Positions 21,877 to 35,195 of a stretch of DNA of 64,000 nucleotides are shown in pieces (position 1 is the first letter of the stretch; each line of letters starts with the position of its first letter). Under the pieces are notes generated by a model. That model was given only the letters and a program-made list of their open reading frames with translations. It searched no databases and was not told where the DNA came from. The DNA is from Collybia mongolica. Its lineage: Eukaryota > Basidiomycota > Agaricomycetes > Agaricales > Clitocybaceae. The DNA is taken from NCBI GenBank assembly GCA_013420905.1, contig JAAXNY010000004.1, forward strand, positions 1,054,001 through 1,118,000. The letters are read 5' to 3'. Made by a program: the position numbers and the translations under genes.

Positions 21877-24013
21877 ATGGCGGACTTTACTGATCGGGAA
21901 GAACACTCCATCCCACAGGGAATCAACAGCAATTTAGGCGTGCCATATGGATCGACCCGAGGACATACACCGTCTGTGTCTGTTGACTTTGAGGAGGGAA
22001 TAAATGCCCCGCCCAGCAATGAAAACGCGAGCCTTGACAGCGATCATACTGCTCCAAGTAGTACACCTCTGAAGAATCCGTTCGACTTCGTCAAAGTATC
22101 CCGCACGCCTCCGGTACGTCTGGTCCCATTGCCCTCGTTCGTTTGGCCTATGATTACTTTCTAGAAAATGGACCAGTGGCGCTTCAGGGATCCGTACCGC
22201 ACTCATTTCGCGAAGGAACAAGACCCCTGGGAGGGCTGTTTCAGAAAGATGCGAAAAATGGACGATGAAATGTGTAGGGGATGGAGAGAGGAGATCGACA
22301 CACTGTTGATCTTTGTAAGTGCTTAGGCTCAATGGGATGTCACCGCCTCAATTTATGGACCAGGCTGGTCTTTTCTCGGCGACAGTCACCGCGTTTGCGG
22401 TAGAATCATATCAGTGGCTCCAAGAGTCTCCAAGTGATATACTAGCTCGACTACAGCTTCAAGCTCTCTTAAAAAACGAGGGCTACCCAGCCCTCGATTC
22501 CAAGTCACCAAGTGGTGGAGCCGTCATATGCATCAACACATTTTGGTTCGCCAGCTTGACGATCTCCTTGGCTTCGGTCGTTGTTGGCATTCTTTGCAAG
22601 CAATGGTTATATGAATACCAACGATACGAGAATTTGACAGGAGAGCAGTCTTTTGTAATACGCGACTTGCGTTACAAGGGCTTGCGAGGGTGGCGCGTTC
22701 CGATGATTATTTCCACACTACCACTCCTCCTCCAAATGGCATTGGTCCTATTCTTCCTCGGGCTCCTCGTTCTCTTGTGGTCGCTCGACAACGCCGTCGC
22801 ATCTATTGTCACCTTGATCGTTGGCTCAATCCTCATCTTTCTCGTCGGAACTTCCCTCTTACCCTCACTACAATACTGGTTTCCAATTTTTGACACACAA
22901 TGCGCTTATAAATCATCTCAGTCGTGGTTACTTTTCCTTGCCTCCGTGGCATGGCAGCCTGATGATAGTTGGGTGGGCGTCGACTTATGGGAGGCAACAC
23001 ACCTTAACCTCGACAGCCTGCCCAGTCTGTGGCAGTTCTATGAATCATTCTCCAGCAGTGTCGACGCCATTCGTGATATCTATCATTGCCTTGTACGAGC
23101 CGTCCCCTCACGGACCACGGAATTCGTCAGGAAATTAAGAACCCAGCCTGGCAGTCGCGATAGTCGGTCCTCTTTCTCCCAGCCATCACATGAACCATCC
23201 ACGCGTTTGAGCTCCCTCCGCGGGTCAATGAAGGGACGCTTCCGTCCTGACATACAGTTTAGCCGCTTAACGCGCCAGAGGGATACCTACCAGGGGCCTC
23301 AACGATCACAGTGGACTCAAAGTGAATTCTGGTCCAGAGAACGGGCTCTCAGCGATTTTCTGAAACACCATATCAATATGCCAGACCAGCTGATATTCAA
23401 CAGATTTGCGGAGCACTGTGTCCGCCTCCTCGACAACTCTCGCGGGAGCTGGGAAGCCACAGAACATACCCTATATGACCTACAAGATTCTATTCGATTA
23501 GCAGGAGCATCGATAGATTGGGATAATGGTGAGCTTTGACCCACGCGGTCATTTATTCAAATCTCAGTATTTCTTCGGAATCTAGCCGTTGCCTCGCACC
23601 TAATCAGATCATTATCATCCCTTTTTACGCATGGCCGCCTACCAAATGATTGCATCGCAGAATTTTGGGACACCATTCTTGCGAGTTTGATCACCTCACA
23701 CCGCCGGCGAATGTTAGACCACACGCCGTATATCTTACTCAAAGCAATCCTAGAATGGCTCAACCGTGCCCCCGACATTCCAATTAGGACCCTACGAGTT
23801 AGTGGACTCGCAACCCGTTTATGGTGGACGTATACCACCGACATGACGAGGATGAGTCCCCTAGAATTAGAGTACACTCAGTCTCTGGCGCAATATGTTG
23901 TGACCTTTTGCGAAAAGGATGGAATCCTTGATAGAGGTCGGGATGGCGCAGATCTGATACACCTACGATTCCTGCGTCCTTACGTTGGTCAACCACCGCC
24001 AGGGGTAGCTTGA
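21877..24013 (+). CDS. DUF6535 multi-pass membrane protein
   Basis: Four exons (21877-22113, 22165-22314, 22364-23528, 23568-24013) give 665 residues. The DUF6535 domain spans about residues 95-290: DPWEGCFRKMRKMDDEMCRG, WREEIDTLLIFAGLFSATVT, FAVESYQWLQESPSDILARL, then four hydrophobic segments including FASLTISLASVVVGILCKQW and MALVLFFLGLLVLLWSL. The invariant LCKQWLYEYQRYE segment after TM2 is present. The soluble C-terminal half has no motif I recognise. This family is strongly expanded in mushroom-forming fungi and its function is unknown. The third intron is only 39 bp. A shorter relative lies at 33855-34695. Confidence 0.85.
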
Positions 24014-24474
24014 AACTCATCGTTTTGAGGGGTTCGAAGCAGTGCAAGGTTGTTTAACAAATGAACTGTTGGGATAGACATCATTATGTATAGTAGAATC
24101 AACTAAGTAAATAATGCGGGTAGTTATGTTGTGCGATCATCAGATATGTGTGGTAGATCCTAAAATGAAGTAAACGTCCGATAAAAATCGTCGAATGGGA
24201 GGCATAAAAACGTGTAAATACATGCTCATGGAAGTGGCAACGGCAGGGGAGGGGGGTTATGGTGTTTTGCAAAAAAAACGAAGAGGTAATAAATGGAGAA
24301 TGAACGAGTACGACTAATTTCTGTCAAAACGAAAGGACGGCATGCCACATGCCAACTTCCGAACCGGCGGAAGTGAATGGTATGCTGTTTTCGCTTCGAC
24401 AAAAGGGAAGCAAAAAGGAAGAAAACCCAAGAGAATAGAACAAAAAAAAAAAAACAACACCCAAGGAATTGCCC
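24014..24474. other. Convergent 3' intergenic region
   Basis: Separates the 3' ends of the DUF6535 gene (plus) and the RhoGAP gene (minus). It is A-rich with two poly-A tracts near 24270 and 24442. No gene was seen. Confidence 0.45.
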
Positions 24475-27400
24475 TTAGTTGGACGGAGAAACGACGCTCA
24501 CATCAGCAGCCAACAACACGCTCGTTGTCCAGTCTTCAGTTGGCTCCTCGTCATCCAACATACCCAGATGATTCGACGAGGCCTGGCTCGAAGTAGACAG
24601 AAGACGGGAGCGTGCTGGATATGGGCGTAAGTGGCTTGCCGCTGGGGCAGCTTGGGTATCAAGAGGTACCAAAGACACTGTAGATTTTGATGCCAAACAT
24701 GGCTCAGGTGACGGAGTGCGGCGATACGCATTAGCAATGGGCGTTGGCGCCGGTGCCAACGATGTGGAAGAAGCTGAAAATTGAGTTTGTTGAGTGGGAG
24801 GCACAGGAAGAGGACGGGGGTTGTCCTTGCTCGGGCGCGAAGCAAGTTTTGGGGGACTCGCTTGGGATTCGGATATATCGATCCCGAGACCCAATCCAAA
24901 TCCGAGCGACCCGCTTTCGATGGGTGTATCGAGCGTTGGGGGTAGTGTGTTTGTACTTGACTGAGGAGCTGTCACTGCTGATCGGGGTGTTGAAATAGAT
25001 GAATCACTTGCGGATCGCGGAGTCTGCAAGTATGGAGCCGAGATGACAGGCCGAGAAGGGGAGGAAGCTGCTCGGTTTCCAGTAGAGAGTGATGAAGCAG
25101 ATTTCTTTGCAAAGAGAAGGTGCAACGATGGTTTCTTCAGCCTATGCGCCCGAACTGAATCCGGAGTTCGAGGGGAGTCGCCCCCGTCTCCCATGCCTGA
25201 AGATAGCTTTGTAAGGGAGAAGTTTGGTAGGGAGAGAATGGGTATAGATCGTCTTTTCTCTGACGCTGTTGGGGAAGCAGGCGGACGCGTGGTATGTGAT
25301 GTGGACGAAGGGAATTGTACTGGTCCTGTAATGGGAATAGGATTGCTTATCACTGGTCTTCTAGGTGCTGTAGGCGACAGGCCCATGGGGGAGGGCTCTG
25401 CAATCATGGGTCCAGATGTACCCTGGTGTGATGATGAAATTGACGATTTTTTCTCGTACATGTCATCTTCAACTTGGTGAATATGCAAGTGGGAGAATGA
25501 CGGGTGGCCGGAGGACATAGACGGCGTGTCTAGCGATTCCGCAGACGAAGTGAGGAGGGGTGGGGATTGAGAGTGCGAATGAACATCGGAATAATGACGG
25601 GCGGGGTTTTCCTGGTCCTCAGACGTATAAGACGACCCGTCATCTCTAAACGACGATGTCGCCGCAGATCCATTCCGTGTATGAGTTCCGCGCGCTGGTT
25701 GAGACATGGACGATGTGTCATCAGCAAACGTGCTTTCTGTATCCAGGTAAACTGTCGAAACAGGGTCACGACGAGTCTCGGTCTTGACCCGCTCCAGGAC
25801 GTCTTCCGCTGAGGCATGGTACTCCACAGAGCTAGGGATGTCCTCCGAAGTTCGACCAACACTCACACTCCGGATGCTTTCACTTTCCCCATCATCCTCC
25901 GTACCGTCACGAGCGTCCGAGAACTCGTCCTCCTCTGCATCCTCCTTGTTCTCGGAGCTAGCATCATGCACAGGACTATCCTCCTTTTTGATGTCTAGCA
26001 CGGGCGGTGCCTCCCAGATGCCCTCGCTCTCGCACAACAACTTCAACAGCGGAGGGTTCATGTTCAAACTCGGACAAAACACAAGCAACAGATTGCTCAG
26101 TGGCATTTTAGTCTCTTTGCTCTCCCTTGCTGTGGCCTTGATGAGTTCGGTCACCGTACGTATAAGGTCACGGTTTTCTTCCGGAAGCTGGGCGATCAGA
26201 GACTGGAATATGTTCAGCAGGGACTTGGAGGGAGGCCGCATCCCAGTGAGGGAGGGCATCGCAAGTGTGGACAGGGAGGGGGGTTTGCGCATGCCGGGGG
26301 AAGGAAGCCCGCTGTTTCGCGGGTTACTCGGAAGTCCTGGTCCGCGTGAGTGGGCTGGGGAGATAGCTATGCTGGGCTCCGCCGCGTTGTTTGCACTTTC
26401 CTGGCTCATAGCCGCTTCGAAAAATGGCAGTAGAGCATGGGTGAGGATGGGCTCGGGCACTAGATAACGCACATTAGAAGCCATTACTGACGAAGAAAGG
26501 TTTGCCTTACGTTCACGCAAAAAAGCCTTGAAAACACCAGCCACAGCGTGTGGATCCAGATCCCCAGGTTCGCACTCCGTCATATCGAAATCGGCGCCTA
26601 AGATTGTTAGGTCAGCTCAAAAGGAAAATATCTCGAGAACTTGGACCAATTCGTACCCGTATCGAATTCCGATCGCAATTTTGTCACATGCGATGGGCGT
26701 CCACTGACACTAAAAGACAACCAAGAGCTATTAGTATCCAACATCTCAGTAAAGATACCCTCGACATACCGGAACAACCCTTCCTCCTGAACTCCCCAAA
26801 TCAACAAGTGTTGCGCACACCGCACCACCAAAGCAGGCAACCTCCTCTCTTCCAGTGCCTTCAACTGCCCCCTTCTCACACTCGCCCTCCTCGCACGCCA
26901 CGCCTCCTCTCCATTCTCGCCCTCCTCCCCATCCCCATCCCAGTTCCGCCATCTTCCACCCCACGCTTTTGGCTTCCCCACCCACACCCCCGTCTCCCTC
27001 ACCACCGCCCTCAAATCCCTTCCAAACACCACACCGCTCCCCCCGCCCCCGCCATGCTTCACACGCAGTGGGCCCCGCAGGCGCTTCCCCAGCACCGGCC
27101 CCGCCGGCGGCCCAAACGCATCCGCATCCGATACCGACGCAGCGCCCGACAGGATACTCGACGACCCCGACGGCGCATTCGGCGTCCGCCGCAGCCGCCC
27201 CTTCCTATCCCGCTCAATATGGTGATGCGCCGCCGCACTCCCGCCAGTCGACGACTGGCTCGACACCGTCCGCGCGAGCTCGTGCCCAAAGTCGTGCGAG
27301 TGTGTGTACGACGACGGCGCGGTGCCCGTGCCTGTGTTCGCCGAGCCCGAGCTGGAGTACCCCGAGGTGGCGATGGCGCTGGTGTTCGCGCTCGCGCTCG

Positions 27401-29348
27401 AGCCCGAGCTGAGCCCGCCCCACGCACGGCCCATCTTCTCCACCGCACGCTTCGCGAGCCCCGCAGCGGGTGCGAGGCTGTTGGTCATGCTGATCGCAGT
27501 CTGCCGGAACGATGGCGTCGGCTGCTGCTGCTGCTGCTGCGGGGGGAGGGCCGGGAGGCGGCGCTCGGCGCGGTAGGCCTCGGGCGGCGGGGGGAACGTG
27601 GTGTACGGGTTTGTGATGTGCGTGTGGGTGGCGCTGTGCCCGTGGCTGCTGTGGCCCGACGACGACGGCGCAGGGCTGTTGGTCGTGGCGGTCCAGGCGG
27701 CGAGCTTGCCGCGGATGTTGTGGCCGGTTGACTGGGAGCCGTGCGAGGAGGGCCCGATGAACCCTGTTGCGTTGGCTGGTGTTCGTGATGGCGACGGAGT
27801 CCCGCGGGAGAGGCTCGGGGACATGGAGGAAGGCATCATGCCCTCCGATATGGAATACGATGGGTGTTTGAGTTCCGTCACTGAGGCACTAGCCGGTGCT
27901 GGGGGTAGTTTTGCGTGCAAGAAGGGAGCGTGTGAAGTGATGTTGACTGACATAGACCGTCTTTTCTGTGCATTGGGGGGAGGTGTGGGGGGTGCCCGTG
28001 TTGATGCTTGTGCTTGTGGTGTCGGAACTATAGTTGGCGTAGTAGTTGTGCTATCCTCAGTAGTGATGTGATGGGATCCATCCTTCGCGACTCTCTCCGA
28101 CTCTTCCTCCGGCATGCCAAAGTCTACGTCTGTGACCAGGGCACTCAGCCGTTTGTTGACGGGCACAATCGTGTGGTTCGATTGCAGCGACTCTGCCATG
28201 GAGACTGGCCGCGAGGGACGGGGGCCTGCGGTGGCACCAGGCCGGATCGTGTGGTGTCCAATCGTGGAGTCGCTCTTCCGCCACGTATCCTTCATCTCTG
28301 CCTTGTTGGCGGCATCGCCAGCCTTCTCAGCCTCTTTTTGCCTCCCGGCTTCCAGTCTGGCAGCCTCCTGCCTCGAAGCCTCCACCTGCTCCTTCTCCAG
28401 CACTGCCTGCCTCTGCAGCGCCTGTTCTCGCTCCCGTACTCTCTCTTGTTCTCTCTCGTTTTCCTTTTCTCTCTCCCGCTCCCGCTCCTGCAGCTCCTCG
28501 CCCATACGCATGAAACTCACGGCTGACGATATTCCTGGGCTCAGCGGAATAATCGACGAACGATGATCAGCGGATGCCTGTGCAGGTGACGGTCGAAGCT
28601 GGGCCCTCAATTGAGCCTCTGCCTTTGGCGGCAGCGGTGGGGGCCCCTGTGGTTGCGGTGGTAGCGGCGCCGCCTTGGGCGTGCGCTTGTTGAACACCTG
28701 CGTCGCCAGCTGCGTGAACTGTTTAGCGCCCCGGGGGTGGTGTGGTATGTCGGAATGGGTCACCTGTGCGGGGGACGACGCGGACGAGGGCGTCGCCTCG
28801 ATGCGCTGGCGGAAGTGCTCCGGGTGCTGTGGGTGGGGCTGGAGCAGGAGGGCGTCACGCGACTTGGCGCGCTCGATCTTGCCCTCGCTGTCGTTCTTTT
28901 TGCGGCGGCCTGCGAATGCGCGCTTAAGCTTGATGCCCCCGGTGATGGCAGCGTTGAGGCCGCGGGCGGCGGTGGAGGGGGACGAGGGCGGGGCCGGGGG
29001 CGTCGAGGAGGCATGGGGAGCCTTTGTGAAGGACTGGCCCATGGCTGCTGCGATGGGGAGGGAGGTGGAACGGGGGGTGGGTGCAGCTAGAACAAGGCTG
29101 TGGGTGGGTTTAGTAGTAGCAGTGGTACTGTTGCTGATGGTGATGGCAGGTGGGGCGCGCAATGGCACGGGGTGATCCGACGAGATACGGCCGAGTTGGC
29201 TGGATGCTGGCTGGTGGGTGGTCGACGAGGAGGGGGGCTCGGAGGCGGGCGGCCAGCTGGCTGGTGGTGGTGGACGGCCTGAAGAGGCATGGCTGCTGGG
29301 GTGCGGCTGGGTGGAGGCCCAGGGTTCTCGCTCGGATCCGGTGGACAT
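24475..29348 (-). CDS. Large RhoGAP-domain protein
   Basis: Five blocks in four exons (26770-29348, 26657-26709, 26511-26597, 24475-26459) give 1,567 residues. The protein should stimulate GTP hydrolysis by a Rho-family GTPase (Rho1, Cdc42 or Rac) and so tune actin and polarity. The GAP domain begins near residue 840 (LPALVVRCAQHLLIWGVQEE). It carries the Arg finger in GLFRVSGRPSHV, which is split by an intron after GLF, and continues through FKAFLRELPEPILTHALLPF. About 60 disordered residues are inserted before LLNIFQSLIAQLPEENRDLI and NLLLVFCPSLNMNPPLL. An Arg/Glu-rich coiled coil lies around residues 285-360 and the rest is low-complexity Ser/Pro. The very GC-rich first exon makes long false frames on the plus strand. 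Confidence 0.9.
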
Positions 29349-29927
29349 CGTGTCACCTCGAAATAGGTATTAGGGTATTCTGTGTGTGTGTGGTATAAAT
29401 TAGCGCGCAGAATGGGGGAAAGAACAGAGGCAAGTGCACGAGAGTGCGGCGAGGCAAGGAAAGGAACGAACACGTTGACGAATGGAAGGAGAAGGGGCGT
29501 GCCATGGCAATGGCTCGCTACACATACCTTATTCTATTCAAACATATAATAGCCCGATGCTGTCGCTGTTGTATCAGTTTGCTCTAGTGGAAAACAGGAG
29601 GAGCAGGCGCACACATGCCACCACCAGCTTAAAGCCAAGGTCGTCAACCAAGGCGGCTAGCCGGACTCTCTCCATCATTTAGCCTGATCACAAGTTTTCT
29701 CCGCTTGGAGCTCGTCCCCCTTTCGCCATGTGGTCACAAACTCAATTCCATAGGTTGCATCTAGTGTGTAAAAGAAACCCATCTACATCTGTCCATCTAC
29801 AGTGATCCTCCCAGGCTCCGTGGTGTATACGTACTAGTATGTCCTCAAAGGAGGTGCCATGTATAAATAAAATAGGTCAAGATTCTGATATCACTGCTTT
29901 CCCATCCCCCATCTGATCAACCAGTTA
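29349..29927. other. Intergenic between RhoGAP start and carrier 3' end
   Basis: About 580 bp without coding signal. It should hold the RhoGAP promoter, since that gene starts at 29348 and reads leftwards. A TG-rich microsatellite lies near 29380. Confidence 0.45.
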
Positions 29928-31681
29928 CTATGTCGGTACTAGAAATTCCTTCACCTATCCAAACCATCAATCACTGTCTGATGATACCATCACCAGAGCA
30001 CTCACCAGTTCATACGTGAAGAATGACGTGGCTATACTAGGAGCAACCTTGACTGTCATGATCATCAGAACTAGAACACAGGCAAACAGGATGCACGCGA
30101 AACGCACGCAGGTTCGGCCATAGACCTCGATAGAGTCCCCCAACACCTTCCGATCGCAAGATACTACGTAACGCATCCAACGCACCCGAATACTTGACCG
30201 CACCATCCTTCATCCCCGTCACCTGCATCTTCCGACGCAGTACATCAAACGGATATGTCAGCGTCTGCGAGATCGTCCCTATCAAAAATTGGTAATTAAG
30301 AAGAATCAGTTTAGGGTTCCAAGGTATCACAAGTGAGGAACAAGGACATAAAGGGGCTCGCCGAGAAGTCCAAAAACCAATCCCACCCCTTACAAGAGCT
30401 AAAAAAAAAAAGAAAGGAAAAAAAAACAAGGTCAAAACAACTTACCAGCCAACGCACCACAACTGAGTTTCCTCGCAATGCTGCTCTTCCCAGGGGGGGT
30501 AATGACCCCCCTCAAAAACTCATACGCCGCAAAGTTGATCCCCACATAAGGTGCCACGCCCATTGCCGTAGTCACCAGCCCACGGTAGAGCCCACGCACG
30601 CCACCCTCTTCCCTGATAATCTTCCCTGTCATACCCCATATTGTCAGATCCGCCTTGGTGTACTGCGCAGCCGTGGCCGCGGTAGAGTGGAACAGTGCCG
30701 CGGCGTGCTTAGGCATCGACCCCTGCGCGAGCCTCGCCGTGGTCGTTGAGGGCGCATGTGTGGGTGGCGTGGACAGGGCGGCCACGGAGAGGGCAACAGT
30801 AGCTGTTGCTATCGAGAGGCGGGAGCGTACCAGATCCAGGGGGTATGTCGAACCTGTTGGCATGACAGCCCAATGCCAATGTTATTTGAAATACATTCAG
30901 GAGAGGGAGCGGGTACGCACAGACAGAGGTGATGCCGGCGAGGGCACCACTGGCAAGGCGCTTAGGCGTGTCGAGCTCCTTCGACCCGTGTTTCGTAAAA
31001 AACTAAAAAAAAAAGTCCGCAGGGAAAAAAAAAAAAAAGAAGCAACAAGGCAGAATGACGTCAGAATTGGGATTGTCGGTAGCCCTGCAGGAAATCTCAC
31101 CTTTTTGAGTTGCTCGTATGTCGTAAACTGCACCGCGCTGTATGTCGCCAAAAAAAAAGTAACGTCAAGCTCGTCATCCCCAAGCGCTTGAGACGCCGGG
31201 CCAGCGCTCACCTGTATGGCACTATCCGCAGACAATTAATCCCGTTCCCTCGCATGAACCCCCTGAACCCCTCTTCGCTCCACATCCGAGCAAGGCTTCG
31301 CCACACACCCTTGTACTGCCCGTTCGACGTGCGTGGCTGTACTTGTCTGTAGAGCAAAACGTTAGCAACACACAAAACACGGGGACATATATGTCAAGCG
31401 CAGGGCATACGCACTGGATGATCTTGAGTCGCTCAAGCGGGCTGACCACCGTGCGCGAAGCAGCACCTGCACATCCCCCCGCTGGGTACCCTCGCGTTAA
31501 TCACCGTTTACGACGGTACACAACGCAGACACTCACCGATAAAGTATGAAGTGATCTCAGGCGTCAGAAATGTGCTCGTCGGCGGTTTCTTAATAGTCTG
31601 TACTTGGCGATTCTGTTCTTCTGCCTCAGGGAGGGCCTTCGAACTCGAGGGCGTAGGCTGTGTCGCCGCAACACTTGTCAT
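29928..31681 (-). CDS. Mitochondrial carrier family (SLC25) transporter
   Basis: Nine exons: 31537-31681, 31415-31466, 31212-31346, 31101-31137, 30921-31002, 30446-30853, 30108-30278, 30006-30052, 29928-29954. They give 367 residues, about six transmembrane helices in three repeats. Each repeat carries the carrier signature: SPLERLKII, YPLDLVRSRL and YPFDVLRRK. Matching second-helix boxes are GFMRGNGINCLRIVPYSA, GLYRGLVTTAMGVAPYVG and GLYRGLWPNLLKVAPS. An insertion of about 45 residues lies in the matrix loop of repeat 2. The signatures resemble nucleotide/CoA-type carriers such as yeast Leu5 or YPR011C, but the substrate cannot be fixed. It acts in the inner mitochondrial membrane. Confidence 0.9.
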
Positions 31682-33854
31682 GATGTAGATTGTATATGCA
31701 AAGAGAGTGTGCTGAGCATGAAACGAGCGAAAGGCGGGTGCTGGGTTCCTGCAAGTCTAGCTAGATAGCAATGTTCTTGTGTATGGTCCGTGAAGCCAAG
31801 TCTATACTCGAAAGGGCGAATGGCGAGCTCGAGGGGAGTGACAGAAACGCTCGAAAAAATGAGCCGGATCACATGATGCTATTCGGGAGGAGATTAACAG
31901 CACGTGGTTTGTGCCGAACCGGCTTGGCGTCGGTCGTTGGATCCGACAACATCGTGTTTCCTTTCACCTCCACCTTCCACCTCTCACTTTTGACAATGGC
32001 TATGCTTCATACAAACATTGGATAATGTCGGAACAGCCTTCATTCTTCTAACGAACACAAGAGCTCCATCCCCCTGTGCCCACAACACCCGGAGCATACC
32101 GCTGCGTTGACTCTTTGTAGCATTAATGACCCCAAGCGCACACCACTAGGCGCCCGACGTACAAGGATGAATGGAGTTCCGGCATCACGTAGCAATTGCG
32201 TTAATTTACCTGCTCCAATCGCGTTATCCTGACATGACACACTGTTCTCCTACCCCGGTTACTTATACGTTTGGCTGAACCTCGCAGTTGGAAGCCCGCG
32301 ATTGGTGCGCTTCCCTGATGCCCATCCATCCCGTGTCATGCGAGCTTTCTCTATCACTCTCACACTCCACTTTACCCCTCGATGGACGATAGCGTTCCCA
32401 CCCAGGTCTTCCCAGTCCTCGTGCCAGTTTTCGAAGCTAATAATAGATTCAATCTGCGGGCATCGAAGCTGTTTCCGCTTGCATTCTGCATCCCATCCGA
32501 AGACTTTCCAAACGAGTCCCCGACCAGTGTGTGACCTTCGGCTATTCATCTCCTGTCCGACCGGCCGATCGGGGCCTCATACGCCAGCCACCACAAAACA
32601 TTTTGTGGATCTAGTTTCTCCGACTCCGAAAAAAGAAAATTAGATGAAACAAACACCTCCCAGCGCCTCGCAGATGATGCCTCCTAGGCTACCGCTACAA
32701 GCCGCACCTACCAGGTGTGCTTTATTATTATGTGGTCAACTTTTGATCTATGATCAGGTTCGAGTGGCTACAAGACGTGTCCAGCCCTGAAACTCTTCGT
32801 TTACGTCCTGCACAGAATCAAAATATCAGCTCTTTGGATTATTACCCGCCATGTCCGACATCATCCCGTGGTGATGAGTGATTTGCCCTAAAGTAAGGGA
32901 AACGGGCGTTTTTGGGATGTCTATCACATAGGCAAACAATCATAGGTCGCAGGATGGGTCTAATGCACACCAAGTCAAAGCCCGTCAATTGGGTTGACAC
33001 AGAAAAGTAACCTCATAAGAACCATCGCAGGTATTTACTGAAATTCCATTGCTATGAGTGCACATGAAGAGGCTAGGCCCAACAAGGTCATTGGAAGCTT
33101 AAGAGTCACCCATTCAGTTGCGTAAACCGTGGCGAGTGACCACACCTATACAAACGAGTAAAACTGCCCTAAATAACAATGGTTTCGAGATGTTTTCGTC
33201 ACTATTGAAAACATTACGAAACAAGCCTTCCATGGATCCTTGTTACATGATCAGGATGCCACATTTTTTTCATGGTCGGCGGCTGATCGATACCTGAGAA
33301 CAGGTCTAGGCATGGACATGACCAGCCCTGAAACCCTTCCTCTTTTACTCTTCATATAATGCGAGTGTCGTATGCGCAAAGTTGAGGACCGACCTACCTG
33401 CCACACAGGAAGGGTCTGATTCAAAATGCAATGTGGTATCTGGAATGTCACAGCGGAGCGCTTTCGAGAGCGGTGCATACATACAAGTCTTGTAGTGTAA
33501 TACTAAATATATGCTATGATACAGCCTACCTCTTGCGATAACACGAAATCATGTCGGTAGAGTGGCGAACATGCTGGGGTTGGACAAGATACGGCTGTAA
33601 ACGACGAAAAAAATGAAGGTTTAGTGGGAAAAGCCCTCTCGGATATGCTCAACATCTTAAAGCACTGCTCTCAAACTCTTCTTGGGCCACATTAACTTAC
33701 CACGCCATGTCAGTCCTAACATCCTCGATCGACAGCCAAGCTCTGACACGATCGTGGGTGCCACCCGGGCTCTAATTTCTAAACCATATCCCAGGTTAAA
33801 ATTATAACTATAACTGTAAAAAACTCCTAAGCGTACCATACCGCACACATCGAA
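31682..33854. other. Gene-poor stretch of 2.2 kb
   Basis: Upstream of the mitochondrial carrier (minus) and downstream of the short DUF6535 gene. Several frames of 60-113 codons exist (for example 32302-32643 plus and 32259-32549 minus), but they overlap each other, lack splice-supported partners and read as low-information peptide. No RNA gene was recognised. Confidence 0.5.
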
Positions 33855-34695
33855 TCAATTTCGCAAAAGTGCCGGACAGAGCACTACAGCCACGCCTAAG
33901 ACTACGACGACCTCCCCAATAGCGACAAGAGATCCAACAAGAGGGTGGATGGACCAAAACAAGATATGAATGCCGATGAAGAATAGCAGCACGACGCCTT
34001 GCAGTAAAACGGGGAGGAACGCAATCACCGTCGGGGCGCGCCACGCCCGCAGACCTGGAAAGTGCAGACCACGGACAAGGCACGACTCCTTCGCTGCAGG
34101 AGTTTCGCACCTTTCATATTCGCGAAGCCACTGCTTGCAGAGAAGGCCAACACCGAAGGTTGTCAGGGAAAGTCCCAGACTCGCGACAAAAAGGACGTTG
34201 ACGAGAACTGCAGATGGGCTAACTCTATGTGTCGTCACGGCGGTTGTCATGCGATCCGTCATCGTGGGATCATGGCCTTCGTTGAACTGGGACTGCAGTT
34301 GGACGCGAGCAAGCACGTCAGCTGGGGTTTCATGGAGCAGCTTGTAGGTCTGAAGCGTGAGCATCGTTGCTGTATAACAATAGACACCCGCCTGGAAGAA
34401 ATCATAAGTTTAGTCGGAATTAGGACTGCCCTTCAACCAGGACAGGGAAACGCACAAGGATAGTCATCACATTAATCCGACTCCTCCAGCTCTCACACAT
34501 CATATCTTCCCATTCTTCCGAAGCCTTCCTTGCCTTGAGCCACGGACATTGCGCCGTTGTAGTCCGAATATTAGGAGTCTTCGTGTCATACGGTTTATCT
34601 GGCCTCAGTGCTTCTGCTACATCCTGGTCACCACCCGCATCGTCAACGGGTTCCGTTCTCTGAGTTGATGAGGGCAAATGTCTCTCAACAGACAT
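33855..34695 (-). CDS. Short DUF6535 membrane protein
   Basis: Two exons (34456-34695, 33855-34391) give 258 residues. The domain blocks match the protein at 21877: WEDMMCESWRSRINVMTILAG, TYKLLHETPADVLARVQLQS, FVASLGLSLTTFGVGLLCKQ followed by WLREYERCETPAAKES, then two hydrophobic segments ending in VVVLGVAVVLCPALLRN and a stop. Compared with the 665-residue relative it ends right after the last membrane helix. It may be a truncated family member or may have a further exon I could not place. Its first codons mark one boundary of the tandem duplication that continues to the right. Function unknown. Confidence 0.7.
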
Positions 34696-35195
34696 TGCGG
34701 GATTAGATAAGATAAGCGCTGGGATGTGTGACCGTTATCAGCTGAACCTCGGACAATAATTTGGCGATGCGCCCTTGGGGCTTGAAGCTTGAGGTGTCAC
34801 AGATGGTGCCTCCACAGGCTACGTGCTAGGAAGGTGCGTTCGTGGGGACCTGGTGGATGAAAGTTTGTTTTCGAGTTGACAGTTCGGTAAATTCGATTTG
34901 GGGAAGTTGCAGTATCGTTGGGAAAATATTTACACCGTGGTCGACAGAATGCGAGCTGTAGTTAGGCGGCCTTATATATATGGCCTCGGTTTCAAATTAG
35001 CAGTGATGGTGTGTCTTAAGCAGTGAGAGTTGGGCCCAAGGCGGAATTATCGGGAAGGCATCCATTGCTGATGTCATCGATCGGCATAACTCGGGTGCAA
35101 CGGAGCCAACCATCCCTGGCGTCGACAAAGCTCATCGCGTTCACCAGCCAACGTCAGCTGGGGACTCGAAATACGATATATTGTCATCTCTGCAT
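34696..35195. other. Intergenic between transporter copy 1 stop and DUF6535 start
   Basis: Holds the presumed promoter of the short DUF6535 gene (minus strand, start at 34695), with a TATATATA stretch near 34974. The same spacer recurs at about 41260-42030 in the second duplication unit. Confidence 0.45.

Noticed and set aside
26550..27731. 393-codon plus-strand open frame rich in Arg/Pro, with other long plus-strand frames up to 29282
   Set aside because: Antisense shadow of the GC-rich RhoGAP first exon; composition is simple repeats of Arg/Pro/Gly and no domain is seen.
32259..32643. Overlapping plus and minus frames of about 100 codons in the 2.2 kb gene-poor stretch
   Set aside because: They overlap on opposite strands, neither has splice partners, and neither reads like a folded protein.
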